From contig CP092886.1 in the NCBI GenBank assembly GCA_030710605.1, positions 159,572,000 through 159,635,999 on the forward strand: a DNA stretch of 64,000 nt, written 5' to 3'. This DNA is from Cordylochernes scorpioides (taxonomy: Eukaryota; Arthropoda; Arachnida; Pseudoscorpiones; Chernetidae). The notes under the pieces were generated by a model. The model was not told the origin of the DNA, did no database searches, and saw only the letters and a program-made list of their open reading frames with translations. Positions 10,290-21,516 of the stretch are shown here, one piece after another. Both the position numbers and the translations under genes were made by a program. The first letter of the stretch is position 1. Every line of letters begins with the position of its first letter.

Positions 10290-10460
10290 TATATTGATCA
10301 AAAGTCTTATTTTAAATTTTAAATAAAATAAAACATTTTATTTATAACAAAATGCCAATATTTCAATAGGCTATACGCCTAACTTCGTTAGAGCTTTTCT
10401 TATTTTCAAACTGATTTGAATGATCACGCGATGCCTTCACGCGACGATATATAAAATATT
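10290..10460 (-). repeat. PLE-type terminal repeat with hammerhead-like core
   Basis: On the minus strand, CTAACGAAG precedes a stem TTAGGC-GTAT-AGCCTA and then TTGAAATATTG. This is again the hammerhead order with one changed core base (CUAACGA instead of CUGACGA). It sits between two PLE coding fragments, as expected of a PLE terminal repeat. Confidence 0.45.
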
Positions 10461-10639
10461 TACAACTATGTGGCTAAAATTTTAAATATATATACAAAAA
10501 TATAAATAAACTATAAAAATTAAATAATAATATATGAGTCCTAATTAGTATATATATATATAATGAAAGAATGTTAAATAAATTGGAACTGTAAATATAA
10601 CGGAGGGAAGTCAATTTTTCTATTAATACTGTTGTTATC

Positions 10640-10865
10640 TTTCATTGAGGTCTAACTTTCTAAAAATAGTCTTGAATGTTTATCTTGAATGTTGTTATAT
10701 ATAATTTCTGTTTTTTTCAAAATTTGGTATATAGTCCTGTTTGAGTGCGTGATCTACTAAATGTGATAATGGGCTATGGTTTTTAAAGGCTGTTTTGTGT
10801 TAATTTACTCTTTCTTCCAGAGTTTTACCGGTTTCTTGTTGTTACTCCATAACGTTTGAAATAAA
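10640..10865 (-). pseudogene. PLE GIY-YIG endonuclease fragment B
   Basis: On the minus strand the readable pieces are ETGKTLEERVN, then KTAFKNHSPLSHLVDHALK and IIYNNIQDKHSRLFLES. They are joined across frame changes. The order ETGKT, then an H-x-x-D-H-A-L segment, then a (S)RLFLES block is that of the PLE nuclease C-terminus. Neither RT nor the N-terminal half of the nuclease is visible. It is a third PLE lineage by sequence, and inactive. Confidence 0.55.
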
Positions 10866-11480
10866 ACTTTGACGACGTCATTAGAGCAAACTTGAGTCTC
10901 AGCCGGACGTAAGGACCGAGTCACGCTGATGTCACCTCGGCGCGGGAAGTCCAGGGATGATCAATCGCGGCGGGGAGATTAATTACGTAGCCATGCAACG
11001 TGGTGTGGCGGGAACACTGCATGTTTAACACCTCTCATGGTCACACCTAGAAAGTGGTATACACATTTTTTTTTTTTGTGAATTTTACTTTTGAAATTTT
11101 GATTCTCTCCGACAACGATAATCTTTCTTTCTGACTACAAGGTATTTCAGAAAAGTTTTTTTTTTTTTTATAGTCGTGGAATAAGTATGGACTTTATCTT
11201 TTTTGCTCAAAATAGTGCAAACGTGAAATTGCGATGGAATAAGGTGGATAAATTTTTAAAAGGGCATCTCTTGATCCAGCAACTAGAAGCAACAGAAGAG
11301 TATTTAACTAATTCTGAATTAATTAATAATCAACGATTAGTTTATATTTATTCCGATAGATAGCGCAAGCTATCAGCAACTTTGAGTTTCACGATCAAAA
11401 ATGTATTTTTCTTAAATTAACTGTTTTATTAGATTTATTTGGCATTTAGTGATTTTAATAGTTCAAATTTTTATCTTAAT
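10866..11480. other. Intergenic stretch with a GC-rich patch
   Basis: 10880-11030 is unusually GC-rich and contains CGACGTCA and GGCGCGGGAAG. No ORF is present. Poly-T tracts occur at 11066-11080 and 11158-11170. I see no recognisable element. Confidence 0.3.
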
Positions 11481-11482
11481 TA

Positions 11483-12976
11483 CACTGGTGTCCAAAATAT
11501 AAGAAACTTTTGTTTTTTAATGATATGTTTTAAAATATACAACGCTAAAAGCTAAAAAGTAATTTAATTAGGTATTTTAAGTCGTAGAATTTATTTATCG
11601 CAACCATTCGATTCGGTAAAATTGAAAATATGCAAATTTTTGCTTGTCTTTATAAGTGTGCTATTTGGCGTGTCGTTTACCCCATCTAAGAATTGTCCAA
11701 TTATAATTTTATTTAATCCTTAGTTAATTATGAGTTTATACGAAAAATTTTAGCAGATGATTTAAAATGGAGAGCTGTTTGGAAGAATGGAGGCAGGGCA
11801 ATCACAAGTTGAAGTAGCAAAATGGCTAAATGTGAATAAATCTGTGGTCAGCAAAATATGGAAACAGTTCATTGAGACAGGAACCATCAAAAGAAAATAA
11901 GGTTCTGGTAGAAAAAGAAAAACAGCTACCTCCGAAGACCGTTATCTGGTCGTAACTGCCAAGCGCCATAGGGAGATGACAGCTATTCAACTCTCTAATG
12001 AACTCTCAAGTGCTACTGGAACGAGAATTTCAAGACAAACTGTTTACCGAAGGCTTCACGAAGGTGCTCTTTATGCAAGACGACCAATGGTCTGTATCCC
12101 TTTACCTCTGCTCACAGTAGAGCCTGCTTTAATTGGTGCTTGGAACATCACGCCTGGACTCGTGATCAGTGGGCCAATGTTCTCTTCAGTGACGAGTCAA
12201 GATTTAGTTTAAACACAGATTCTCGACGAGTTTTCATCTGGAGGGAGCCTGGAACCCGCTATCATCCCAGTAACATCAGGGAAATAGACAGTTTTAGAGG
12301 GGGCAGTCTCTTAGTCTGGGCTGGCATCAGTTCTAGCAGACACACACCCCTCCACATTTTTTCTGGGGGCACTTTAACTGCCCAAAGGTACAGGGACGAG
12401 ATTCTTGAGCCCTATCTAAGACCTTATAGAGATCAAATTGGTCACAATTTAATTTTTATGGACGATAATGCTCGTCCGCATAGGGCTAGGCTAGTCAATG
12501 AATATCTCCTGAGTGAGAATATTCGAAGGATGGATTGGCCAGCCAGATCTCCGGACCTGAATCCAATAGAGCATGTGTGGGATGCTCTAGGGAGGCGTAT
12601 TGGAGCTCGTCACCCCTCTCCCAGAACCCTCGTTGAGCTAAGAACTGCTCTATTGGAGGAGTGGGGTTTACTACACCTGGACCTCCTCCAAAGCCTGGTA
12701 AACAGTATGAGGGATCGCTCTGAGACTTTGATAGCTGTTAGAGGTGATCATACTCCCTATTGATATCTTATTTCTTTAAGATCTGGAACCTTAGCTTTGG
12801 GTATGTTGGTAATAATTTGCATATTTCTAAATTTCAAATATTTTTTAAATTTTCATATAGCTAGTCAAATTCTCCATAGTTTAAACTATTTGTATACTAA
12901 ATTTTATATTTTTTAATAAATTAGCTTTTGAGAAATTTCAATATTGGTTAAGTTTCTTATTTTTTGGACACCAGTG
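11483..12976 (+). mobile_element. Tc1-family DNA transposon with both terminal inverted repeats
   Basis: The left end is CACTGGTGTCCAAAATATAA. The right end is its reverse complement with one or two mismatches (TTTTTTGGACACCAGTG). TA dinucleotides flank both ends (11481-11482 and 12977-12978), which is the Tc1/mariner target duplication. The length is 1494 bp and the inverted repeats are about 28 bp. The transposase between them is broken, so the copy can only move if transposase is supplied in trans. Confidence 0.9.
11728..12763 (+). pseudogene. Tc1 transposase, frameshifted
   Basis: The N-terminal paired-like HTH part is readable (VEVAKWLNVNKSVVSKIWKQF), but it is broken by a frameshift near 11778 and a TAA at about 11898-11900. 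A second DNA-binding part (TAIQLSNELSSATGTRISRQ) opens at 11976. One base is lost near 12095-12105, after which the catalytic domain runs intact to 12763. The three DDE/D acidic sites are visible as FSDESRF, FMDDNARPHRA and SPDLNPIEHVW, with DD34E spacing. The enzyme would cut and paste the element at TA sites in the nucleus. At least three lesions make this copy inactive. Confidence 0.9.
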
Positions 12977-12978
12977 TA

Positions 12979-13949
12979 TTTGGGGCAGAACTAAATCTCT
13001 TTTCGTATAGCATGTAAAAATGTAATCTATCAGTTAAACTTTTTTAAGCCTTTCAAATTTCATAAATCCACTTTCACCAATATGAATACCACATTTTATT
13101 TCGAATAAACCTGAAATTTTCAAGTGTATATTCCCCGCACATAAATGCGACAACTAATAAATTAGATGTAGGGATTTCCTCTCGATTGATTTACAATTTA
13201 TCACAGCTTGGGGCAATCTCTATTTGATTACATGGCCCTTCAGGTCAAACACAGAAGTTCAATTGCAATCTCAACATAATATTCTCCTAACAATCAGGTC
13301 AATTATTCGCTATATAAAAAACAGAGTTATTTTAAAAATTATTTTTGGATGATTAAATAATAATTTTAAATGACAAGAAACTTTGTCACAAAGTTTAGAA
13401 TATCTTTTAAATCGATTTCTTAAATATTGACGAGGCCACTTATATGAAAGCCAAAGCGGAACGCGAATAAATTTGACAATTTGAAAATTCATGTCCGTCT
13501 CAAAGTTTTAAAGCCTTTTAAAGCCAATGGTAAAGTTTTAAAGCCTTTTCCAGCAGCAAGAATTGATCATTTCTACCCATGGCTTGTTTGGCCCGAGATA
13601 AAAGGTTTGCGACTCACGTAAAATTTATTTCATTTTGAATTATTTGTTTCGCTCTAAACTCTTAATATAAGATTGCCTCTGAGCACAGCTCTTTTACAAT
13701 GTTTCTACACACAAACTTATAAAGTCTTCGCAGAAATACTTATTGTTATAATACACATTGTCTATTGATCAACGTGTTGTTTCTATTTTTAAAACTAATT
13801 TTCTAAATGTTTATTCTAGACATTGATCTAGACAATTATTTATTCCGATTTCACATTGTGTGAAATCACTCATTTTCCTTTTAAATGTATGTTTAAGATT
13901 ATACAAATTGTTTTCAATAATGCATGGAAATTGAATATCGAATATGAAC
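12979..13949. other. AT-rich stretch without recognisable gene
   Basis: No ORF above 60 codons and no clear repeat. A direct repeat GTAAAGTTTTAAAGCC-like pair lies at 13507-13545. Confidence 0.4.
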
Positions 13950-14450
13950 GTATATATGTTATATAATTTAACTGAGAGAGAAATTATTTGCTAATTTTGA
14001 ATACAGGAGTATTATCCCAATGGTATGCAACCGTAAATCATTTTGAAGAATATATAATAGAATCAATATATTAGATCTCTATATAAGGTGTATATATGTA
14101 TATAATATATATATGTTTTAATTGAGCTGATAAAATAATTCGAGGGAGAAACACCTGATTTAAGCCGTGAAGAAGAAAATAAAAGACTTGATTACGTACT
14201 TACATATTTACAAAAGGTTTTGTGCCGTCTCAAGTCCAAACAATGCATTTATATAATATAAAGCTGCGCCATCTGGCGGTTTACTTCAAAGACTTTGTTC
14301 TAAAAATATATTTCATAATGAAATTTAAAAATATTTATATTGCAGATATATATGTAAAATCATTGTTTGGCCTTTGGACAGTACAAAACATTTTGTAAAT
14401 ATGTAAATACGTAATCAAGTCTTTTTTATTTTTTTCTTCACGGGTATATA
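13950..14450. repeat. Foldback repeat family F1, copy 1
   Basis: The arms GTGAAGAAGAAAATAAAAGA, CTTGATTACG and ATATTTACAAAA (14167-14220) return inverted at about 14370-14443. The flank TTTTGAATACAGGAGTATTA with CCAATGGTATGCA (13996-14030) also occurs next to a second copy at 49680-50035. Both copies contain GCGCCATCTGGCGGT or a close form. There is no coding capacity. Confidence 0.7.
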
Positions 14451-14630
14451 TATATATAGTATAGTTATGAAAAATTTTAAGATTAATAATTTTTTTTAAT
14501 TTAATTTAAATGTGTGAGGTTTGTTTTTTAATTTTTTGTAATAAATAATTAGTTAGATTATATATATATATATGGAAAAACGAAAGAAAAAAATAAAAGA
14601 TAAAAAGATCAGGTGTTGAAATCAAAAATA

Positions 14631-14957
14631 AAAATGGCATATCCTGACCAGGAGCACATGTGCTTTACAGAAGGCAGAGCGCCATCTGGTTGAACAGAAA
14701 TCAACTAAACATTGATTTAGCCTGCTCCCTGATATTTGGCCAACCCAATATCTTGATAAATCAAGAAAAGCCATCCACGAACGCGTTTCGCGCTTTTTGG
14801 CGCTCGTCAGCGTGGACTAGGCTGTACCACTGCGACCAAAAAGATTTATCAGGGAACAGGCTAAATCAATGTTTAGTTGATTTCTGTTCCACCAGATGGC
14901 GCTCTGCCTTCTGTAAAGCACATGTGCTCCTGGTCAGGATATGCCATTTTTATTTTT
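14631..14957. mobile_element. Foldback element with a hammerhead ribozyme in its centre
   Basis: The outer arms are long and nearly perfect inverted repeats: ATCAAAAATAAAAATGGCAT at 14622-14641 and on to about 14740, against about 14848-14961. Each arm carries AGCGCCATCTGG and GCACATGTGCT. The central segment (14741-14847) encodes a hammerhead on the minus strand. The structure matches the inverted-dimer terminal repeats of Penelope-like elements or a retrozyme-like derivative. There is no ORF of its own. Related arm copies occur at 3755, 16700 and 58040. Confidence 0.65.
14773..14817 (-). ncRNA. Hammerhead ribozyme, complete core
   Basis: On the minus strand, in order: GTCCACG (stem I), CTGACGA (core), GCGC-CAAAAA-GCGC (stem II), GAAA (core), AC-GC-GT (a two-pair stem III), T at the cleavage position, and CGTGGAT (stem I, pairing over seven positions with GTCCACG, the last as a wobble-adjacent pair). 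All invariant core bases are present. The cleavage triplet is GUU, permitted by the NUH rule but less usual than GUC. The minimal stem III is the feature known from hammerheads of PLEs and animal retrozymes, which often cleave as dimers. Confidence 0.8.
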
Positions 14958-14961
14958 GATA

Positions 14962-15086
14962 TATATATATGTAAGTGATAGAGACCGCAACTGTCTCCAC
15001 CGGTGACCAAGACACAGTTACTCTAAAGTTCATGGTCCAGTTCAGACAGGTCTATAACCGGGGCAGGTGTCAGTGCCGGACCGAGC
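14962..15086. other. Unassigned GC-richer segment
   Basis: It contains GGTCCAGTTCAGACAGGTC and CCGGGGCAGGTGTCAGTG. It could be the flank of the candidate solo LTR that follows. No ORF. Confidence 0.2.
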
Positions 15087-15965
15087 TGTTACACTTAGCC
15101 TCGGTAGCAACGCAGAATATCCGTTCGACACAATAGGATTTTACCGGAATATTTCACTACGTCGTATGTAGTAGTGAAGTGCGGGTAATGGTAAAGGAGA
15201 GAAGGAATCTGTTTGTGCATATATAGATTGATAGTAATTTTCTTCCGGCAAATTTTTCTACCTATCGTTAGGCCATATAATTCGTCCAGCCAATTTACCA
15301 ATTGAACAATTCTTCGTCAAATTGTAAAGCTCTCATGAATCCTTGCGGATCTCATGTAATCAAAGCCCGATCTAAACTGACAAGGCCATAATCTTAAACT
15401 ATGATTTCTAAGTGGGTCTTCTGAATTTACCCAAGTTAGTTTATATTGTTGCGCTGGTGGCCTGATGTACTGGGAATAAACATTCGTGAAGTCTTTTTAA
15501 CGTTTAAATAATCTTTAATTAGAAAGTATAATAATTGAACGATAGGAAATTATAGTAAATAATTATACAAGACTAAATGATGTAAAAAGAATTATACATG
15601 AAATTTGAAAAAAGTTTTAGAAAAGTTATCGTTAAGTCCACGGGAAAAGATGTAGCCAAAACAAGTAGGTTTAGAACAGTGGCACGTGAGCACCCGCCTC
15701 GAGCCGCGCGCCTCTATCCTAACAATATATAAATATTTATATATCGTTTTGAAAATAGAGAAAACTATAATCAATTCTTTAAATAATAAGGCACAAATTA
15801 TATAGGTCGAAAAATTTAATAAAATAATATATCGGTTGGCTACTCTACTTCATTTGGAACTCTACATATCTATCTACCTAATCCCAAGATAAAAACGCCG
15901 TCAAATAAACTTTGTTCTGGCTGACTAACTTTCCTTGTGTTCCGAAATGTTATGGGGTCGTTACA
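15087..15965 (-). mobile_element. Candidate solo LTR (Ty3/gypsy-like)
   Basis: On the minus strand it would begin TGTAACGACCCCATAACATT and end GGCTAAGTGTAACA, with the required TG...CA ends. It is 879 bp long. TGTAACGACCCC is a start I associate with gypsy-type LTRs in arthropods. The flanking pentamers (CGAGC and GGAAC) match at only three of five positions, so a target duplication is not convincing. No internal coding region is attached. Confidence 0.4.
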
Positions 15966-17280
15966 GGAACGCAGCAACATTCTGGGCCGGGATGCTCTTG
16001 GTCAACATCCCAGGTCAATTTATGGTCTTCTTTTGGCGCTAAAAACTTCTGAAAAAATAAGTTGATTTACGCGCGTGCGAGGAAATAAATTCGCATCTGC
16101 TGCCAGCCCAAATAAAATACACGTTCTATCATAAATTTGCTTAAGTTTGGCTGGACGGGTGGGGAGAGAGCCTAATGTTCCATATAAATTAATTTAAAGA
16201 ATAGCGAACTATATTTTCCACTAGGATAGTCGGTTGTATTTTATTTCCACGCAATTTATATTGAGATTTTTTAAAATTTTGTTGGTAGTGTGGTGTGTTT
16301 GAACTTTATATATTAGAATATTTTAACCTGGTAAAAAAATAAATTAAATATTTCAATATTCATAAGAAATTGTTATTTAATATTGTGTGTGACAAAAACA
16401 AAATGAAATTGAAAAGAAATAAATTCAGCAAAATTCTGAGGAAAGGTCCTAGAAAAGGATTCTTCAGGATAACATATATCATTCCTCCTAGTGTCATAGA
16501 GCACCAGAATTGTTAGCTGACGTGTTTATTTTCCACAACATCGAGGGGTTGGTGGACAGGGGGTTATTGATACATACAAATATTTATTTTTAAAAAAGGC
16601 TATACACATGTGCTGGATTGAAAATTGATTTTTCGTGACATAAGAGAAGATACGAGTACATTGATATGAAATAATAATAGTAGGAATCTCGCGCGCGCTG
16701 TGGTACTAAAAAGCTCATGTGTTCGTGGTCAGGATATGCCTTCTTTGTTTTGATAGTAATATATATATTCACCAAAATATATTTTATCGTATAATAACAC
16801 TTCCTCTGTATTATAATAAGAGTAGCGATGACTCAAATCTCTAATATTTTATCGTTTGAAATATTTGACTGTTCTTTAATATTTGGCGACAGAACTCTAT
16901 ACCATATATACCACATGTATATATTGCTGATAAAATTTCTCTCATAGGATAAATGTATCGTATATTATATATATAGACCTAGTTATTGATTTATATCAAT
17001 CTTTAAGCCCATTTTATTTCTCAGTAATGAATAACAATTAACCAATGATATATTAATGAAGTAAAATTTATGATACCTTGATGTAGTCTTAAATCAAGAT
17101 TCGATTGTATCTACAGAGAGTGTAGAAATTTCACACTCACTGTTCAAGTTTATATCCGCACTTTATAAATATATTGAATGTATATCTAATTTTGAGTGCT
17201 TACTGTTTATGTACTTTTATATGTCTACACTTTATATACCTTATTTTTATTAAGTATATAGAATGTAAATATAAAGTGTA
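15966..17280. other. Non-coding stretch with one foldback end
   Basis: No convincing gene. GTGTTCGTGGTCAGGATATG at 16716-16735 is the end text of the foldback family and is followed by CCTTCTTTGTTTTGATAG and a TA run, so a truncated copy ends here. The rest is AT-rich. Confidence 0.4.
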
Positions 17281-17304
17281 AAAAAAAAAAAAAAAAAAAA
17301 AAAA
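17281..17304. repeat. Poly(A) tract
   Basis: About 24 A. It may mark the tail of a retroposed sequence, since the text before it (AATGTAAATATAAAGTG) repeats nearby text at 17176-17205. Confidence 0.6.
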
Positions 17305-17494
17305 TACGCTACCATTTTCTCTCTCTCAAATGAAACTATTGACTATTTCCCTTACTGCGAACTGCGATGAAAACACGAACATACAATATATAATGTGTAT
17401 TTGATTATAATATTTTGCTATAATATGATGAGAGAGAGAAACGGCTCTAGATGACGTGCATCACGGGATGCGCCACAGAGTAAATCCACAGAGT

Positions 17495-17640
17495 CCGTCC
17501 ACGTGACCCTTTTTCTGCTATAAAAGACGGGGAGAGTGAGAAGAGAAGCGCGCGCGCGAGAGTAGAGAGGACAGGGCATAGTCGTAGGGGATTAGCAGAG
17601 TTGGTGAGAGTAGCAGGGGATTGATAAGATTCTGGTTGTG
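17495..17640 (+). promoter_or_regulatory. TATA-box promoter-like segment ahead of a minisatellite
   Basis: A CACGTG E-box (17499-17504) is followed by CTGCTATAAAAGACGGGG (TATAAAAG at 17519-17526) and then by purine-rich GC DNA with a CGCGCGCGCG run. This is the strongest TATA box in the window. No coding exon follows, only the 39-bp array. It could be the U3/R part of an LTR or the start of a non-coding RNA. Confidence 0.35.
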
Positions 17641-17649
17641 AAATATATG

Positions 17650-18295
17650 AGATCCTAGGAGGTCGAATACTCGTGCTCAGAAGATATTAGAGCCTGGGAG
17701 ATCGAATACTCGTGCTCAGAAGATATTAGAGCCTGGGAGATCGAATACTCGTGCTCAGAAGATATTAGAGCCTGGGAGATCGATTACTCGTGCTCAGAAG
17801 ATATTAGAGCCTGGGAGATCGAATACTCGTGCTCAGAAAATATTAGAGCCTAGGAGATCGAATACTCGTGCTCAGAAGATATTAGAGCCTGGGAGATCGA
17901 TTACTCGTGCTCAGAAGATATTAGAGTCTGGGAGATCGAATACTCGTGCTCAGAAGATATTAGAGTCTGGGAGATCGAATACTCGTGCTCAGAAGATATT
18001 AGAGTCTGGGAGATCGAATACTCGTGCTCAGAAGATATTAGAGCCTGGGAGATCGAATACTCGTGCTAAGAAGATATTAGAGTCTGGGAGATCGAATACT
18101 CGTGCTCAGAAGATATTAGAGCCTGGGAGATCGAATACTCATGCTCAGAAGATATTAGAGCCTGGGAGATCGAATACTCGTGCTCAGAAGATATTAGAGC
18201 CTAAGAGATCGAATACTCGTGCTCAGAAGATATTAGAGCCTGGGAGATCGAATACTCGTGCTCAGAAGATATTAGAGTCTGGGAGATCCTCGTGC
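17650..18295. repeat. 39-bp minisatellite, about 16 copies
   Basis: The unit reads GATATTAGAGCCTGGGAGAT plus CGAATACTCGTGCTCAGAA. Units are 95-100% alike by eye, with GAGCC/GAGTC and GAATACT/GATTACT variants. The unit length is a multiple of three, but in-frame stops exclude a protein. Confidence 0.95.
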
Positions 18296-18818
18296 TCAAA
18301 GAAGTTAAAGAACTCAAGGAAGACATTCCACTTCCTTAAGTTTTGTCCATGAGTGTACGTCTATTATCGGACTTTTCATCACATTTATAGGTGATATATG
18401 ACAGGGACTGCTTACAGACCTATCTCTATTTGGTGTCAAACTTTAATCCAGACAGGTCAAGTACATATATAAGGGAACGTATACGAAACAAACACACTCT
18501 CTTCATCTTTACTTATGTAAACGTGAGGACAATTTTACCTGTAGTCATTGTTATTTATTCAGTATCACCATGAAAAACTATTTTATGTGAAATTTTATTT
18601 ATTATTCATACGGGAGACCAAATAATCCGATTAATAGCTGAGGAGCTTTTAATAAATAAAACATGTATTAGGCAACACAGGTCGATAGAAAACTTCAACA
18701 TCAGTCTTCATTTCAAAATGTCTTTTATTAAATTAATACTTCATTAAGTCATATTATACACCTTTATGTGACAATTTATATTTTTCAAAGCTTTTGATAT
18801 GTTCAATATTATTATATA
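18296..18818. other. AT-rich stretch behind the 39-bp array
   Basis: It opens with CATTCCACTTCCTTAAG and TTTTGTCCATGAGTGTA (18338-18354). The latter also occurs at 2066-2083. A 60-codon ORF at 18391-18573 has no recognisable features. Confidence 0.3.
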
Positions 18819-19238
18819 CAGGGTGATCCAAAAGTCCCGCACAACTTTAAAAATTAATAACTCCGCGAATATTTGCGCTAGAGCAATGCGGTAAACACCA
18901 TTGTGTTCAGGATGTAATGGGATTTTTTATGGCAAATAATGAAAAATTCGAAATTGATTTTAGTTACAACTTTATTCGCTAGATGGCGCTCTACCAGAAT
19001 CAGAGATTCAGCGGCCAAATTGTTTGATAAATTGAAAAATATAACTGAACGACACGTATTTTTCCTTTTTGAATACCAGGAAAGAACCCAAATAATATCA
19101 AATGATAAATTAATAAAACACCATTTCGCCAAAAGTTAGAAGAAATGGTTAACGATTTTTAAATACAATCTGAGACATGTAAAATAGGTATATGCAAATT
19201 GAAACATGTAGCAAAAAAAAAAATTGATATTTTAGATG
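18819..19238 (+). mobile_element. Mariner-type element end fragment
   Basis: It begins, after a TA, with CAGGGTGATCCAAAAGTCCC, a mariner-like terminus. Over about 420 bp it matches the reverse complement of 30020-30444 (and 37610-38033) at high identity, including the AGATGGCGCTCTACCAG box. It has no transposase. It is either a MITE-like derivative or a truncated end. Confidence 0.7.
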
Positions 19239-19372
19239 CGGTTTGCTGGAATCCTCTCAGATATTTATATTTCGAAAATAATAAATTTCTATTTTTTTTA
19301 ATTCAACTCTCTCTCAGTATCGAATATATTTATTTTAATTCATTTGAAAATTATTTATCTATCTCTGATGAT

Positions 19373-21318
19373 TTATTTTACTCTGGAATGCCGTTGTTGT
19401 TTTTGTCGTGTCCAATAAAGAGCCTCAGATGTCTCCATGCATCTCTCTATCACAGCAACAGCAGCCTTTTCCACTATCTTGGTTGTGTAAAGCAGCTGCT
19501 CTGGGTCTATGTCAATTTTCTGCAAGGCTGCGGGCATGTGAATATGTGGGTAGGTGTTAGTTCCACACCAGGACAGTTGTTGCATGTTCCATAGGGTCTT
19601 GTGCCATCTGGATGTATTGTCATCCTTTATAATGTTTTGTTCTAAATCTTGTTATAGTATTGTCATTATTCTCTCGGAGTTTATTTCACATTTTGATCTT
19701 TTCTTATTTTTTGTTTAATTATCTTGTTTTATAACCATGGAAACTTTTTCCTTGGATTATAAATACTATAGAATAAAGCGTTAGGAGAAAATAATTTTTA
19801 ATAATCGACTACACGAGCTTTCGGGCAGTCACGCCCTTCAACTGGTCTTTTTGAAGGGCGTGACTGCCCGAAAGCTCGTGTAGTCGATTATTAAAAATTA
19901 TTTTCTCCTAACGCTTTATTCTATAGTATTTAATTATCTTGTATTTTGCAAAAGCATTAGCGTCAAATAATGACATTTGTTCTTTCCTTTGGCTCAACTT
20001 TCTAGCTTCCTTTGCAAATTCAACTGCCATTTCATTACCCCCGATCCCAACACGGGCAGGAATCCATTGTAGAATGCAGTTATTCTCCAATGATATCAGT
20101 TGAGTAAGTAACGAATATATTTTCTGTGTGATTATAGTATTGCCCTTCTGAATTGCTTCTAGATCGGATATGAAGTCGTTGTAGGGTATATTATAATTCC
20201 TTCTGCTTGATGCAGGGATGGTTGGTTAAGGCATACATCAAGAGCTTTCCAGATAGCTGTCATTTCAAAAGTGAAGTTTGACGAAATCTTTCTTGCTCCT
20301 TCTTTGATTTTGATGTATGTTCCATCTTGCAGTATAATGTTAATTCCAGCCCCTTCATTGCTTATGGTAAGGTCTGATGATCCATCTGTATATGCTGTTA
20401 AATAATTTAGCTGATCGCATAAACCAATTGTGTCAAGTCCTTTCTTTTTAAGAATGTTTTTGTTCTCTTTTTTTATTGCAGGGTTCATTCAGATTAAAAT
20501 TGATGATTACATTTGATGGCAATGGTGTAGGAAATATTGGTTATTCTCGAATTTGAAATTCATTATGTTTCATATTTATGCTCTTTCTATTATTGTTGTC
20601 GTACTGAAGTATTGAAGATCTTTTGAGCCTTTCTTTTTGTGTCCAGTTTAAATAGGTTCTATGGGATATGTGTTCGGTTTCTTTAGTTTTTAAGCTATTG
20701 GTGAATTTTATTGTTTTTAATTGTCTTCTGCTTTCAAGTAGGTCTAGTCTACATTCTCTCTGAATTTTCTAATTGTTGGTATTTGAAACAGAACCAGTGA
20801 TTAATTTGGCCGCTTTTGCCTGAACACTGTCTAGTCTTCTTTTTAGTGATGAACTTGAGGGAGCCCAGACGGGTGTTGCATATTCCATTATTGGCCTTAT
20901 TAAGGTGATATATGTTGTTCTGAGAATTTTGGGTTTTGCTCCCCAATTTGTTCCACATAGCCTTCTCAGAATGTTTAGGTTTCTTGTAGCTCTATTTGAG
21001 GTGCTAATTATGTGTTCTGTAAATCGCAATTCCTCATCAAGTATATCACACCTAGGTAATTTGGAGAACAAATTTATCAATTATATGGTTGTTTATGCTT
21101 ATTTTGGAGTTAAATTCACGCCCTTTTTCCTGTCAGTGAAGGAGTCCTATAGGTTTGTGTTTATTGGGTTTTTTGTGATTTTTAGTTTCATTGCCCACTT
21201 CTCATTGATGTGTTCAGTATTTTTCTGATATTTCTATACTGCTACTTGTGTGCCATATGGCTATATAATCTGCATAACAGGCAACTTTTGTGTCTTCAGT
21301 GAGGTAAGGATGGATGTT
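19373..21318 (-). pseudogene. LINE ORF2, 3' part: RT thumb, RNase H and C-terminal Cys/His region
   Basis: Minus-strand pieces in order: an RT segment at about 21318-21240 with a YAD-type box; RT C-terminus at 21080-20750 (FTEHIISTSNRATRNLNIL, LIRPIMEYATPVW); RNase H start at 20488-20160 (AYTDGSSD, then EMTAIWKALDVCL); RNase H end at 20090-19908 (LQWIPARVGIGGNEMAVEFA); and a C-terminal tail at 19585-19373 (YPHIHMPAALQKIDIDPEQL). RT followed by RNase H is typical of I-group LINEs. Frameshifts and stops make it inactive. A foldback insert sits at 19728-19928. The N-terminal half of the same element continues at 26080-28020, on the far side of the gypsy-A insertion. Confidence 0.8.
19728..19928. 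mobile_element. Foldback insert with a 14-bp target-site duplication
   Basis: A near-perfect palindrome, with arms of about 80 bp (19761-19931, centre near 19846), interrupts the RNase H region of the LINE. TTTAATTATCTTGT occurs exactly on both sides (19714-19727 and 19929-19942), which proves a transposition event. Each arm contains GAAGGGC-GTGACT-GCCCGAAAG, a hammerhead stem II plus GAAA, but the first core element (CAGUUGA or UUUUUGA) is degenerate. A long target duplication and a foldback shape fit a PLE-type terminal dimer. Confidence 0.75.
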
Positions 21319-21323
21319 GCTAA
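21319..21323. repeat. Target-site duplication of gypsy-A, left copy
   Basis: GCTAA here and GTTAA at 26075-26079 differ by one base. Removing gypsy-A and one copy restores the LINE RT reading frame across the junction, which supports the pair. Confidence 0.6.
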
Positions 21324-21496
21324 GGTTGTGTCGTAATTAGATGTACAACAACTCAAACTTGACCATGACTCTTTTTTTAGCTCTTATTCTTTTCGTTTGG
21401 CCAACAAAAAATGCCCAATTTATATAAACATATATTCTTACATAATGAGACTTCAAATAATGCAAATAATCTTCATCTATTTACATACACAACACA
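21324..21496 (-). repeat. 3' LTR of gypsy-A with adjoining polypurine tract
   Basis: It aligns with 25936-26074, sharing GTCGTAATTAG, CAAACTTGACCATG and AATGCAAATAATCTTCATCT-like text. A plus-strand TCTCCCCCCTT at 21497-21507, which is AAGGGGGGAGA on the element strand, is the polypurine tract just inside the LTR. Confidence 0.75.
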
Positions 21497-21516
21497 TCTC
21501 CCCCCTTAATAATACT

